Shown: in pieces, positions 43,364 to 52,399 of the stretch
Position numbering within the stretch: position 1 is the first letter of the stretch
Layout: every line of letters starts with the position of its first letter
Assembly (NCBI RefSeq): GCF_020405205.1
Contig: NZ_CP084469.1
Span: forward strand, 1,178,001-1,242,000
From: Natrinema salinisoli
GTDB taxonomy: Archaea; Halobacteriota; Halobacteria; Halobacteriales; Natrialbaceae
DNA: 64,000 nucleotides
Direction of reading: 5' to 3'
Translations under genes and position numbers: made by a program
Notes under the pieces: model-generated
The model's input: the letters and a program-made list of their open reading frames with translations, nothing else
What the model was told of the DNA's origin: nothing
Databases searched by the model: none

Positions 43364-44530
43364 ATGACGGAGACTACCATTCCAACCGTTGCAGGTATCG
43401 GTTCCGTTCCGAACGGGACGCATTCGGTACCGGAGCGAGACCTCGCATTGCGTGTCGTTCGAGATGCCCTCGAGGACGCGTCGCTCGAACTCTCGGCCGT
43501 CGACGGGCTCTATATGCCCGCTCCGCGCCCGTGGACGCCGCAGGGGTTCTTTTCGACCTATCTGCTGCACGTGCTCGGACTCGACGTCGATCGCTCGCTC
43601 GAGGTATCGACGGGAGGGACCAGCGGGGGGAACGCGTTTCACTCCGCAGTGTCGGATATCCGTGACGGGACGGTCGAGACGGCGCTCGTGCTTGCGGTGG
43701 AGCGGAACTCGATCGTCGAGACGACGGGCCCGTACTTCGATTACATCCTGAAGTCGTTCGACGCGGAGTTCGAATCGCCGATCGGCATGACCGTTCCGGC
43801 GGCGTACGCACAGAGCATGCAGCGGTACGCGTACGAGTACGGGATCGATCGCGACGATCTCGCCGACGTCGTCGTCAAAAACCGCGAGAACGGGGCCGTC
43901 AATCCGAACGGACTCTTCGACGAGAGTCCGTCGCGGGACGACGTACTCGACGCACGGTTGATCGCGGACCCGATCCGACTGTTCGACTGTCCGGCCCCGT
44001 GCGACGGTGCAGCTGCGATACTACTCACCGCGGACGACCTCGACGAGTCGGCATCGCCGCGGATAGCCGTCGACGGAACCGGATACCACCACACGGCGAG
44101 CCACTTCCTGATGAGTCGGGAGACGTCGATCACGGAACTGCCGGCCGTCAGACGTGCCGCGACCACGGCGACCGATCGTGCCGGCGTTTCGATCGCTGAT
44201 ATCGACGTCTTCGAACCATACGCGCCGTTTCCGCACATCGAAGCGATCGTGACGGAAGAGCTCGGGCTCGCCGAACGCGGCCGCGGTGTCGACGCCTGTC
44301 TCGAGGGCCACACTGCACCGGACGGACCGTTTCCGATAAGCCCGTCGGGCGGCTGTCTCGGACGGGGCCATCCGCCGATGGTGACGCCGCTGCTCAACTA
44401 CGTCGAGGCCGTGAAACAGCTTCGCGGGACGGCGTCGACGCAGGTTCCCGAGGCGGAGCGCGTCCTCACGACGGCGGAACACGGCCACGTCAACGGCGTA
44501 ACCGCGACCGTATTCGCGACGGAGGTGTGA
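43364..44530 (+). CDS. Thiolase-like (SCP-x/lipid-transfer type) protein lacking the nucleophilic cysteine
   Basis: A 388-residue thiolase-fold protein. At the place of the usual nucleophile elbow it reads 'EVSTGGTSGGNAFHSA' (about 80-95), with no cysteine. The later 'SPSGGCLGRGHPP' glycine-rich loop is kept, while the C-terminal Cys motif is replaced by 'EHGHVNG'. Cys-less thiolase homologues paired with a DUF35 protein include retro-aldolases such as Ltp2 of steroid side-chain breakdown, so C-C bond cleavage of an acyl-CoA is a better guess than thiolysis. The DUF35 gene follows 3 bases later. ATG 43364 is fixed by the TATA box. Confidence 0.85.
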   Translation: MTETTIPTVAGIGSVPNGTHSVPERDLALRVVRDALEDASLELSAVDGLYMPAPRPWTPQGFFSTYLLHVLGLDVDRSLEVSTGGTSGGNAFHSAVSDIRDGTVETALVLAVERNSIVETTGPYFDYILKSFDAEFESPIGMTVPAAYAQSMQRYAYEYGIDRDDLADVVVKNRENGAVNPNGLFDESPSRDDVLDARLIADPIRLFDCPAPCDGAAAILLTADDLDESASPRIAVDGTGYHHTASHFLMSRETSITELPAVRRAATTATDRAGVSIADIDVFEPYAPFPHIEAIVTEELGLAERGRGVDACLEGHTAPDGPFPISPSGGCLGRGHPPMVTPLLNYVEAVKQLRGTASTQVPEAERVLTTAEHGHVNGVTATVFATEV

Positions 44531-44533
44531 TCG

Positions 44534-44926
44534 ATGGAGCCCTACACGCGACCGTTCTGGGAGTCCCTTCGGGACGACGTGGTCCTGATTCACGCCTGCG
44601 AGAGCTGCGACGAGCGGTTCTTCCCCCCGAGTCCGATCTGTCCACACTGTCACTCGACGAACGTCGACTGGGTGGAGACGACAGGACGGGGGACGCTCTA
44701 CTCGTTTACCCGAACCCACGCGACGGCGGCGGCGTTCGACGACGAGCTCGTGATCGGGCTCGTGGAACTCGCTGACGGACCGACACTACTCGCGCCGATC
44801 GACGAGTCGTACGCCGCCCTCGAGATCGGCGACGACGTCCGTATCGAGGCCGCAGAGTACGACGTCGAGTACGATCGCGGCTGGCTCGAAGACTATCCGT
44901 TCTTCGCGGCGCGGCCGCTCGACTGA
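44534..44926 (+). CDS. DUF35 zinc-ribbon/OB-fold protein, partner of the thiolase-like protein
   Basis: A 130-residue protein. The N-terminal rubredoxin-like zinc ribbon has C22/C25 ('ACESCDERFF') and C36/C39 ('ICPHCHS'), followed by an OB-fold that can bind acyl-CoA ('GRGTLYSFTRTH', 'VIGLVELADGPTLLAPI'). DUF35 proteins form complexes with thiolase-fold enzymes and channel CoA substrates. It is immediately downstream of the thiolase-like gene (3-base gap), so the two surely form one unit. Confidence 0.9.
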   Translation: MEPYTRPFWESLRDDVVLIHACESCDERFFPPSPICPHCHSTNVDWVETTGRGTLYSFTRTHATAAAFDDELVIGLVELADGPTLLAPIDESYAALEIGDDVRIEAAEYDVEYDRGWLEDYPFFAARPLD

Positions 44927-44975
44927 AACCGTGCTGGCTCTCGGTCGGCTGAATCCGATGAAAAGGTGGTAGTCG

Positions 44976-46982
44976 TTAGTCTTCGACGGCGTTGATGGTT
45001 TCCGTCGTCGATCGCTGGCTCAGCCGCCCGCGGATCGGTTTCTGGAGTTGGAGGCCCATCAGAACGAAGATGACTGCGACGCAGCCGAGACGGATCGTGG
45101 TGCCCGGATAGACCATCGCGAGGACGCCGAGGACGAAGAAGACGGCCCTGAGTGGGTACTCGACGAACAGACTCTCGCGTAGGAACGTCCCGTAGTAGTT
45201 GAGGCCGTGAGAGATTCCCAGTGCGCCGGCCAGTGCGATCATGCCGGAGAAGAACGTCTCGAGGCCGAAGCCACCGACGACGATCTCGGGATTGTAGATG
45301 AACGCGAACGGCAGGACGTAGATCGGTGCGGAAATCTTCAGGGCCTCGTGGGCCGTCCGCCAGAAGTTACTCTCGGCGATCCCCGTCGCAACGACGACGG
45401 CGATCGCAATCGGGGGCGTCAGTCCGGAGAGAATCGCGGCGTACAGCACGAAGAAGTGCGCCGCGAGGTCGGGGACGAAGAACTGCTGGATCAGTGCCGG
45501 CGCGATCAGCGCCGCGACGATGACGTACGCGGCGACCGTCGGCATCCCCATTCCGAGGACGATCGAGATGACCATCGCGAGGACGACCGCAGTCAGCATG
45601 ACGCCGCCGGAGAGGTCAAGCAACGCCAGCGAGAGGATTCCCGGAATGCCCGACGCGGTGAAGACGTCGACGACACCGTTAATCGCGGCGATGATGATCG
45701 CGATCGGTGCGAGGATCATCGCTCCCTCTCTGAAGCCGTTCGCCGCGTCGCCGAGTAGACTGACGAACTCGGCCACGAGGTCACCGCCCCCCACGGCCGT
45801 CTGGATCAGCGGGAATCCGAAGCCGGTGACGAACATCGCGATGATGGTGTACAGCGCGGCCGTGAGCACCGTGTACTGGAGGACGCCGAGGACGTAGATC
45901 AGGAGGGCGAACGGAATTCCGAACCGAAGACACTGGATAACGAACTCCCTCTGGGACATCTGCTCCTCGAACTGACTCTCCACGTCGATCTTGGTCGCCT
46001 GGCCTCGGAGTTGTCCGATGCCCTTGTAGTGGACGGCGAAGGTGACAGACCCGTAGAAGATCATGGCGGGAATGATACCTGCGATGATCACCTCGACGTA
46101 CGTGATACCGAGCAACGACGCCATGACGAACGCCGCAGCGCCCATGATCGGCGGCATGATTTGCCCGCCCGTCGAGGCAACGGATTCGATCCCGCCTGCT
46201 GTCTCCCCCTTCATTCCCGTCTCCTTCATGAGCGGAATCGTGAACGATCCGGTGATCGCCGTGTTCGCCGCCTGGCTACCGGTGATCGAGCCGATGATGA
46301 TGCTCGAGGTCACCGCGGAGAGGGCGACGCCCGATCTGACGTAGTTGGCCGACCGGAGTCCGATCCGCATGATGAGGTCGAACGCCCCGAAGCCGCGCAT
46401 CAGCCCTGCGTATAGCAAGAATAGGGCGACCCACGTCGCGATAATTCTGGAGATCGAACCGTAGACCCCCTGAAAGTCGAGCACCATGATACTCATCATG
46501 CGGTTAACGCTGAATCCGGCGTGGCGCAGGATTCCCGGGACGTAGTTACCGTAGAGCCCGTAGAGTATCACGCCAACGATCACGGCCAGAAACGTGATTC
46601 CGTAGGCTCGGTACGACAGGTACAGGATGACGAGGAAGAACGCGATGGCGATCGCGTACTCGTAGCCGAACGCCGTACCGACGCGAACACGCAGCAACTC
46701 CCTGTAGTTCAGGATCAAGTACACCGTCGTTCCGGCGGTGATGATCGCGGAGAGAGTCAGGCCGGCTAACCCCAATTTGTCACCGTCTTCGTACGCTTCG
46801 ATGAGTTCGTTTCCGAGATAGACGAGCATGACCGATCCGAGAAAGGTGACGGTAAATAGAATTCGCTGGATTCCCTGTGTGAACGCGAAGTACAGGATCC
46901 ACAACCAGGTCAAGATAGCGAGTCCGGTAACTACGTCGTTGGCGATTTCTATTCGGTCCTTATCTGCTGTTGAATAAACCAT
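44976..46982 (-). CDS. TRAP transporter fused permease (DctQM-type)
   Basis: A 668-residue membrane protein with many helices. The N-terminal four-helix part corresponds to the small DctQ subunit, and the long C-terminal part to DctM ('GSITGSQAANTAITGSFTIPLMKETGM', 'GMGMPTVAAYVIVAALIAPAL'). It forms a sodium-driven uptake system with the TAXI binding protein encoded 27 bases upstream. Substrates of TAXI systems are organic acids or amino acids; here unknown. It converges with the DUF35 gene. Confidence 0.93.
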   Translation of the reverse strand: MVYSTADKDRIEIANDVVTGLAILTWLWILYFAFTQGIQRILFTVTFLGSVMLVYLGNELIEAYEDGDKLGLAGLTLSAIITAGTTVYLILNYRELLRVRVGTAFGYEYAIAIAFFLVILYLSYRAYGITFLAVIVGVILYGLYGNYVPGILRHAGFSVNRMMSIMVLDFQGVYGSISRIIATWVALFLLYAGLMRGFGAFDLIMRIGLRSANYVRSGVALSAVTSSIIIGSITGSQAANTAITGSFTIPLMKETGMKGETAGGIESVASTGGQIMPPIMGAAAFVMASLLGITYVEVIIAGIIPAMIFYGSVTFAVHYKGIGQLRGQATKIDVESQFEEQMSQREFVIQCLRFGIPFALLIYVLGVLQYTVLTAALYTIIAMFVTGFGFPLIQTAVGGGDLVAEFVSLLGDAANGFREGAMILAPIAIIIAAINGVVDVFTASGIPGILSLALLDLSGGVMLTAVVLAMVISIVLGMGMPTVAAYVIVAALIAPALIQQFFVPDLAAHFFVLYAAILSGLTPPIAIAVVVATGIAESNFWRTAHEALKISAPIYVLPFAFIYNPEIVVGGFGLETFFSGMIALAGALGISHGLNYYGTFLRESLFVEYPLRAVFFVLGVLAMVYPGTTIRLGCVAVIFVLMGLQLQKPIRGRLSQRSTTETINAVED

Positions 46983-47009
46983 GTATGGCGGTGACGGATT
47001 CTGCAGGTG

Positions 47010-48062
47010 TTATTCGTCGCCGCGAGTCCAGCTGTCGTCCCAAACGTCGTTCTCTTCGTACCAATCCGCGGCACCTGGGTGAATCGGGATCTCGTCCGTG
47101 TGGGTCAGTGCGAACGTGAAGTTCGACGGGTCGGACCAGTCGAGGATCGTCGGGTTCGCCTCCTGCATCGACTCGTAGTTGTTGTGGCAGATCTCCATCA
47201 GGTCGTAGACGGCGTCTGCGGAGATGTCCGGACTGAAGTAGTACGGGTAGGTCTCCGTCCACGTGTGCTTCGGGAAGTCACCCTCGACGTCCTGCTCCCA
47301 GCCGCCGATCTCGTCGACTTCCTCGTAGCCAGCGCCTGCGAAGTCCTGTGCCGCTTGCACGTACTCGTCGGTCATCTCGATGGGTCTGACGTCGACGCGC
47401 GAGTCGATCTCGGACGCCCACGAGGGCAGTTGGGTGTAGTTCGAGGTGTACACGATGAACGCCTCGGCTCGGCCCTCGGACAGTGCGCTGGCCGCTTGAC
47501 TCGTCTCCACGTTGACCACGTTCTCGGAGAGTCCCTCCCAGAGACCGGCCTCGCCGTACATCTCTTCCGTCATCGCACGCAGTCCCCAGCTGGCGGGGAG
47601 ACAGTAGACGTTCCTCCCGGCGAGGTCGTCGGTCGTCTGGATGTCGCTGTCTTCCAGGGCCATCCAGTACAGGTTGAGCGAGAGGTGACCGAACCCGAGT
47701 TGCGGGAATTCGGAAACCGGATCCTCCGAGAACGGGCCCGTCTCGGTGAGGGCCTGATTCATGATGTAATTCCCGGCGGAGTAGGAGTTGAGCTCCCCGT
47801 CAGCGTACAGTCGGATGGACTGCGGATCACCGCCCGCGTCCTGCGTAATGAAGTTCAGGTAGTCCGATTGCTGACTCACTACCCGCTGAATCGCCTGTGA
47901 GTTACCGTAGGTCGACGATCCGGAAGACGACGAGCCGACCGTCAAGTCGACCTGTTCTTGACCGTCACCGCCACCACCGAGGCACCCCGCAAGCGAAAGC
48001 GTCCCGAGTCCGGCCGTTCCTTTCAAGACGCTTCTGCGTGTTTGCCTATCGTTATCAAACAT
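47010..48062 (-). CDS. TAXI family TRAP transporter solute-binding lipoprotein
   Basis: A 350-residue precursor. The Tat motif 'QTRRSVLKG' and lipobox 'LSLAGC' put the lipid anchor at C27. The mature part is a periplasmic-binding-type fold of the TAXI group ('DLTVGSSSSGSSTYGNSQAIQRVVS'). It captures solute outside the membrane for the fused permease encoded next. Its start at 48062 is supported by a TATA box 23-32 bases before, a leaderless arrangement. ATG 48062 also gives the expected short basic n-region. Confidence 0.92.
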   Translation of the reverse strand: MFDNDRQTRRSVLKGTAGLGTLSLAGCLGGGGDGQEQVDLTVGSSSSGSSTYGNSQAIQRVVSQQSDYLNFITQDAGGDPQSIRLYADGELNSYSAGNYIMNQALTETGPFSEDPVSEFPQLGFGHLSLNLYWMALEDSDIQTTDDLAGRNVYCLPASWGLRAMTEEMYGEAGLWEGLSENVVNVETSQAASALSEGRAEAFIVYTSNYTQLPSWASEIDSRVDVRPIEMTDEYVQAAQDFAGAGYEEVDEIGGWEQDVEGDFPKHTWTETYPYYFSPDISADAVYDLMEICHNNYESMQEANPTILDWSDPSNFTFALTHTDEIPIHPGAADWYEENDVWDDSWTRGDE

Positions 48063-48084
48063 CGTTATACATGATATAGCCACC

Positions 48085-48094
48085 TATATTTAAA
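48085..48094 (-). promoter_or_regulatory. TATA box of the TAXI-TRAP operon
   Basis: On the minus strand TTTAAATATA (48094 to 48085) is centred about 27 bases before the ATG at 48062. This fits a haloarchaeal core promoter and a leaderless mRNA for the binding protein gene. Confidence 0.6.
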
Positions 48095-48383
48095 CTTTTC
48101 CCAGAGCGCCCCCTCGTGTTCCGGCGGCACTTAAATAGCCCGTGGAAAATAGCGCATAGATACTACACGATTCTGAATAATATTCTCCAATATCGACATC
48201 TGGCCGAACGTGATATTACCCGGTTCGTAACTCGTCCGCATCCGGTAACGCGGCCGAAAATGAAACAAAAATTATAGCTTCACACTAGAACTTTGTACCC
48301 CGGCGGGTACGCATGAGTATCGCTATGAACTGGAGCCAGCGAACGGCAGTGAGAACGGAACATCCGTGGACGGTGCCGTACCG
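48095..48383. other. Intergenic region between TRAP operon and M20 peptidase gene
   Basis: AT-rich non-coding DNA serving two divergent promoters. For the rightward M20 gene a TATA-like 'aaattata' lies at about 48270-48277. A palindrome, GTACCC (48295-48300) and GGGTAC (48305-48310) around CGGC, is placed just downstream of it near the expected transcription start. No gene is seen. Confidence 0.5.
48295..48310 (+). promoter_or_regulatory. Palindrome in the M20 peptidase promoter region
   Basis: GTACCC and GGGTAC are perfect 6-bp arms around CGGC. The site begins about 18 bases after a TATA-like element and 74 bases before the chosen ATG, so it would overlap the transcription start, a typical repressor position. 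The regulator is unknown. Confidence 0.45.
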
Positions 48384-49778
48384 ATGACGACGGCAGAATC
48401 ACACGCGTTCCTCGAGCGTCACGACGCGGCGTTTCTCGACGATCTCCGATCGCTGCTCTCCCAGCCGTCGATCAGCGCGACCGGAGAGGGGATCGACGAC
48501 TGCGCGGCGATGGTCCGGCAGTCGTGTCTCGAGTACGGCTTCGACGACGCGGAGATCGTCGAAACGCCCGGTCGGCCGGCCGTTATCGCTCACGCGTCCG
48601 CCGATATCGAACCGGCGGGGGCGGGGCGGACGGTGTTGCTCTACGGCCACTATGACGTCCAGCCGGCGACCGCCTCCGAGTGGCGTTCGCCCCCGTTCGA
48701 ACCGACCGTTCGCGAGGGACCGGACGGAACCGATCGCCTCTACGCTCGCGGCGCCGGCGACAACAAGGGACAGTGGTTCGCACACCTCTGTGCCGTTCGT
48801 GCGCTCCGCGAGACGTCGGGGCTCCCGACCGACGTCACCCTCGTGATCGAAGGCGAGGAAGAAAGCGGCAGCGAACACCTCGAGTGGCTCGTTCGGGAAC
48901 ACCGCGACGAACTCGGCGCGGACGTGGCCATCGTGGCCGACGGTCCCATCGACGAATCGGGCCGACCGCACGTGCTGCTCGGCTCGCGGGGGTTGCTCTA
49001 CGTCGACATCGAGGCGACGGGGGCGAATCGCGATCTCCATTCGGGAAACTTCGGCGGGCCGGTTCCCAACCCGGCGACGGCCGTCGTCGACCTGCTCTCG
49101 TCGCTCCGGACCGACGACGGTCGGATCGCACTCGAGGGGTTCTACGACGACGTGCGCCCGCTCACCGATCGCGATCGCGAGGTGCTCGAGGCGATTCCCG
49201 TCGACGAGGAGGCGGTGAAAGCGGACCTCGGACTCTCGGCGCTCGCGACGGACCAGGGCGAGAGCTACACCGAACGCCTGCTCTGTCGCCCCAATTTGAA
49301 CGTCGCCGGGCTGGACGCCGGCTACGATGGGGAGGGAATGAAGACCGTGTTACCGTCGCGCGCTCGAGCGAAGATCGACTTCCGTCTGGTCGCCGACCAG
49401 GACCCGGACGAGGTTTTCGAGTCGCTTTCCCGTCACGCCGAGGCGCAGGTACCGCCGGGGATCGACGTGACGCTCTCGCGCGTGGCGGCGATGGCTCCTC
49501 AGCGGACGCCGGCGGACAGTCCGGTCGTCGAGCCGATGCTGCGGGCCGTCCGCGAGGCGTGGCACGAGGAGCCGATTCTCAAACCATCGCTGGGCGGCTC
49601 CGTGCCGACGTACGTCTTCGCCGACGCCCTCGACGTCCCGTGTCTGGTCGTTCCCTACGCGAACGCAGACGAGAACAACCACGCGCCCGACGAAAACATC
49701 GCGCTCTCCTGTTTCCGCGCCGGTGCCCGGACCACCGTCGAACTGCTCGCGGAGTACGCCGACGCGACCCTCGAGTGA
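48384..49778 (+). CDS. M20 family dipeptidase/metallopeptidase
   Basis: A 464-residue dinuclear zinc peptidase of the M20/ArgE-DapE family. Metal ligands and catalytic residues are visible: H89 and D91 ('LYGHYDVQPA'), D126 ('GAGDNKGQ'), catalytic Glu and ligand Glu at about 158-159 ('EGEEESGS'), Asp in 'VIVADGPI'-like wording and the late His in 'ENNHAPDENI'. The dimerisation domain spans about 205-330. The length and 'GGSVPTYVFADAL' fit carnosine-type dipeptidases. It would release amino or beta-amino acids for the island's aminotransferases. ATG 48384 is preferred to a GTG six codons upstream. Confidence 0.92.
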   Translation: MTTAESHAFLERHDAAFLDDLRSLLSQPSISATGEGIDDCAAMVRQSCLEYGFDDAEIVETPGRPAVIAHASADIEPAGAGRTVLLYGHYDVQPATASEWRSPPFEPTVREGPDGTDRLYARGAGDNKGQWFAHLCAVRALRETSGLPTDVTLVIEGEEESGSEHLEWLVREHRDELGADVAIVADGPIDESGRPHVLLGSRGLLYVDIEATGANRDLHSGNFGGPVPNPATAVVDLLSSLRTDDGRIALEGFYDDVRPLTDRDREVLEAIPVDEEAVKADLGLSALATDQGESYTERLLCRPNLNVAGLDAGYDGEGMKTVLPSRARAKIDFRLVADQDPDEVFESLSRHAEAQVPPGIDVTLSRVAAMAPQRTPADSPVVEPMLRAVREAWHEEPILKPSLGGSVPTYVFADALDVPCLVVPYANADENNHAPDENIALSCFRAGARTTVELLAEYADATLE

Positions 49779-49794
49779 GTTCGGACGCGGCAAA

Positions 49795-50586
49795 TCAGAG
49801 GTTCGAGCGTCCGAGACCGCCGTCGATGGGGACGGTGATGCCGTTTATGTACGCCGTTTCGGGCGAGCAGAGGAACGCGACCGTGTTGCCGAGTTCCATC
49901 GGCCGACCGATCCGCTCGAGCGGGTTCGAGCTTCCTTTGGCCGCGAGCCCCTCCTCGTAGGAGTCGACCTCCCCTCGCTCGATCGCCTGCTCGATCAGCT
50001 CGCTGGTGCGCTCTGTTTCGATCGGGCCGGGGAGGACGCTGTTGAATCGTACCTCGGGCGCGAGTTCCCGCGACAGCGTCTTCTCGAGGCCGATGACGCC
50101 CATTCGGACCGAGTTCGAGAGCACGAGCGAGTCGATGGCCTCCTTCACGCTCCGGGACGTGATGTGGACGACGTTCCCCCCGTCACCGGCGCGCAACTCG
50201 TCGGCCGCCTCCCGGACCAGCCGGACGACGCTCATGACGAGCAAGTCGTACGCGTCGTACCAGTCCTCGTCGGTCGTCTCGAGGAACGGGCCGCTCGGCG
50301 GCCCGCCGGCCGACGTCACGAGGTGATCGATGCCGCCGAACTCCTCGACCGTAACCGAGACGAGGTCGGAGATGTCGTCCGAATCCGTCAGATCGCCCGT
50401 CTGCGTGACGACGCGACCGTCGGCGACGGCCGCGATCTCTTCCCGGGCCGCCTCGAGGCGGTCTTCGTCGCGGCCGTTGATCACGACGTTCGCTCCCTCT
50501 CGCGCGAGCGCCTTCGCGGACGCCTTTCCGAGTCCGCTGCTGGAGGCCGTTACGAGTGCCGCATCGCCGTCTAGTTGCAGGTCCAT
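49795..50586 (-). CDS. Atypical SDR family protein without the Tyr-x3-Lys active site
   Basis: A 263-residue SDR-fold protein. The cofactor loop is 'VTASSSGLGKA' (about 11-21), with the usual first Gly of TGxxxGxG changed. Where the catalytic YxxxK should be, the sequence reads 'LVLSNSVRMGVIGLEK', so Tyr is absent and Lys is replaced by Arg. The 'NSVLPGPIET' and 'GITVPIDGGLG' blocks are normal. This is a known divergent SDR subgroup named 3-oxoacyl-ACP reductase-like, with uncertain catalysis. It converges with the M20 gene (16-base gap). ATG 50586 fits the conserved start. Confidence 0.85.
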   Translation of the reverse strand: MDLQLDGDAALVTASSSGLGKASAKALAREGANVVINGRDEDRLEAAREEIAAVADGRVVTQTGDLTDSDDISDLVSVTVEEFGGIDHLVTSAGGPPSGPFLETTDEDWYDAYDLLVMSVVRLVREAADELRAGDGGNVVHITSRSVKEAIDSLVLSNSVRMGVIGLEKTLSRELAPEVRFNSVLPGPIETERTSELIEQAIERGEVDSYEEGLAAKGSSNPLERIGRPMELGNTVAFLCSPETAYINGITVPIDGGLGRSNL

Positions 50587-50694
50587 CGTGGTGTGATATC
50601 GTCCCACATTACTATATCTGCTGTGGTCGGCCCCCGACGCAGTACCGTGTGAGGAGATACCAATACTTTAGTCGAGACCCGATAATCCGTTCCT

Positions 50695-52320
50695 ATGGAC
50701 ACGACGCCAGACCTCGACCAGTTTACCTCTCGGCGATCGACAGTATACGCCACCCGCGGCGTGGTCGCAACGAGCCAACCCCTCGCCGCGGAAGCTGGCG
50801 TTGCGACGCTGCGGGACGGCGGAAACGCGTTCGACGCGGCGGTCGCCACCGCCGCGGCGTTGAACGTCGTCGAGCCCACGTCGACCGGGCTGGGTGGCGA
50901 CGTCTTCGCCCTCTACAAAACCGCCGACAGCGAGGTCGGCGCGCTTCGGAGCTGCGGTGGCGCACCGACGGATGCCTCCCTCGAGGCAATCCGGGAACGG
51001 GTCGCCGACGAGGAGGGGGTCGACCCCGAAGACGCCCGAATGCCGATGTACGGGCCTCTCACCGTTACGGTCCCCGGAACGGCTCGCGGCTGGGAGCGAA
51101 CCGTCGAGGAGCTCGGCGAGCTGAGCCTCGCGCGAGCGCTCGAGCCGGCGATCGAGTACGCGACCGAGGGATTCCCCGTCTCGGAGATCATCGCCCAGCA
51201 GTGGGCTGAGGCGGCCGACGTCCTCCGCGGGGACAACGCACGGGCGGCGTATCTCACCGACGGTCGCGCGCCGGAGGTCGGCGAGCGCGTTCGCCTCACC
51301 TCGCTGGGCGAAACCATGCAACGCATCGCCGACGAGGGCGCTGACGTCGTCTACGAGGGCGACATCGCGGACGAGATCGTCGAGGAGGTTCAATCTCGAG
51401 GCGGGTTCCTCTCGCACGACGATCTCGCGTCGTTCGAGCCCGAGTTCCTCGACCCGGTCAGCACGACCTACGGAGGCGCGGAGATCTACGAACTCCCGCC
51501 GAACAATCAGGGGCCAGTCGCGCTCGAGGCGCTCAACATCGCCGAAGCACTGGGTGCGGGCGACCACCCGGCCGGCTCGCCGGAACGGATTCACCTCGCC
51601 GCCGAGGCGGCGAAGCGAGCGCTGACGGACGGCCTCCACCACGTCACCGACCCCGAGTTCGAGGACGTCCCGCCGCTCGCGTCGAAGTCGTACGCGGCCG
51701 ATCGCGCCGCGGAGATCGGCTCGGAAGCGACGGCAGACGTCGACGTCGGCTTCCCGAATGACCGCGCGGAGGGGGCCGATACCGTGCTGTTGACGGTCGC
51801 CGACGAGGCGGGGAACGTCGTCTCGTACATCAACTCGCGGTTCAAGGACTTCGGCAGCGGCGTCGTCGCCGGCGACACCGGCATCGCCCTCCAGAACCGC
51901 GGCAGTTCGTTCTCGCTCGACCCGGATCACCCGAACCGCTTCGAGCCCGGAAAGCGTCCGTTCCACACGCTGATACCAGGGATCGCACGCTTCGACGAAG
52001 ACGACTGGGCCGCCTTCGGAGTGATGGCCGGCTACATGCAACCGCAGGGTCACCTCCAGGTGCTGATGAACCTCCTCGACGACGGGATGTCGATTCAGGA
52101 AGCGCTCGACGAGCCGCGCTGGCGGTATCAGGTCGACGGCCAGCTGGCCGTCGAGGGCCGGTTCGACGGCACCGCGCTGACGAAACTCGCCCGCCGCGGC
52201 CACGAGGTTCGCGTGATGAAGCCGCCACACTTCGGGGGCGGTCAGATCGCCCGCAACGCGGACGGAGTCCTCTCCGGGGGGACCGATCCGCGAAAGGACG
52301 GCGCGGCGATCGGTTTCTGA
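50695..52320 (+). CDS. ggt: Gamma-glutamyltransferase family protein (Ntn hydrolase)
   Basis: A 541-residue member of the gamma-glutamyltransferase family, which self-cleaves to expose an N-terminal Thr. The probable nucleophile is T363 in 'EGADTVLLTVADEAGN', giving large (1-362) and small subunits. 'GGNAFDAAVATAAALNVVEP' and 'STGLGGDVFALY' are family signatures. There is no signal peptide, so unlike bacterial GGT it is cytoplasmic. Related enzymes hydrolyse gamma-glutamyl or acylated amino compounds, fitting a deblocking role before transamination, which is inference. Confidence 0.88.
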   Translation: MDTTPDLDQFTSRRSTVYATRGVVATSQPLAAEAGVATLRDGGNAFDAAVATAAALNVVEPTSTGLGGDVFALYKTADSEVGALRSCGGAPTDASLEAIRERVADEEGVDPEDARMPMYGPLTVTVPGTARGWERTVEELGELSLARALEPAIEYATEGFPVSEIIAQQWAEAADVLRGDNARAAYLTDGRAPEVGERVRLTSLGETMQRIADEGADVVYEGDIADEIVEEVQSRGGFLSHDDLASFEPEFLDPVSTTYGGAEIYELPPNNQGPVALEALNIAEALGAGDHPAGSPERIHLAAEAAKRALTDGLHHVTDPEFEDVPPLASKSYAADRAAEIGSEATADVDVGFPNDRAEGADTVLLTVADEAGNVVSYINSRFKDFGSGVVAGDTGIALQNRGSSFSLDPDHPNRFEPGKRPFHTLIPGIARFDEDDWAAFGVMAGYMQPQGHLQVLMNLLDDGMSIQEALDEPRWRYQVDGQLAVEGRFDGTALTKLARRGHEVRVMKPPHFGGGQIARNADGVLSGGTDPRKDGAAIGF

Positions 52321-52399
52321 ATTCCGCACGGACCGCGACCGCGTCGGCCCGCCCACCGGCGGAAACTATATCCGCCTCGCCGGGTCACGTCCGGTGAGT

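Noticed and set aside
50668-52356. 562-codon ORF antisense to gamma-glutamyltransferase
   Set aside because: Shadow of a gene with clear family motifs; no domain recognisable on this strand.
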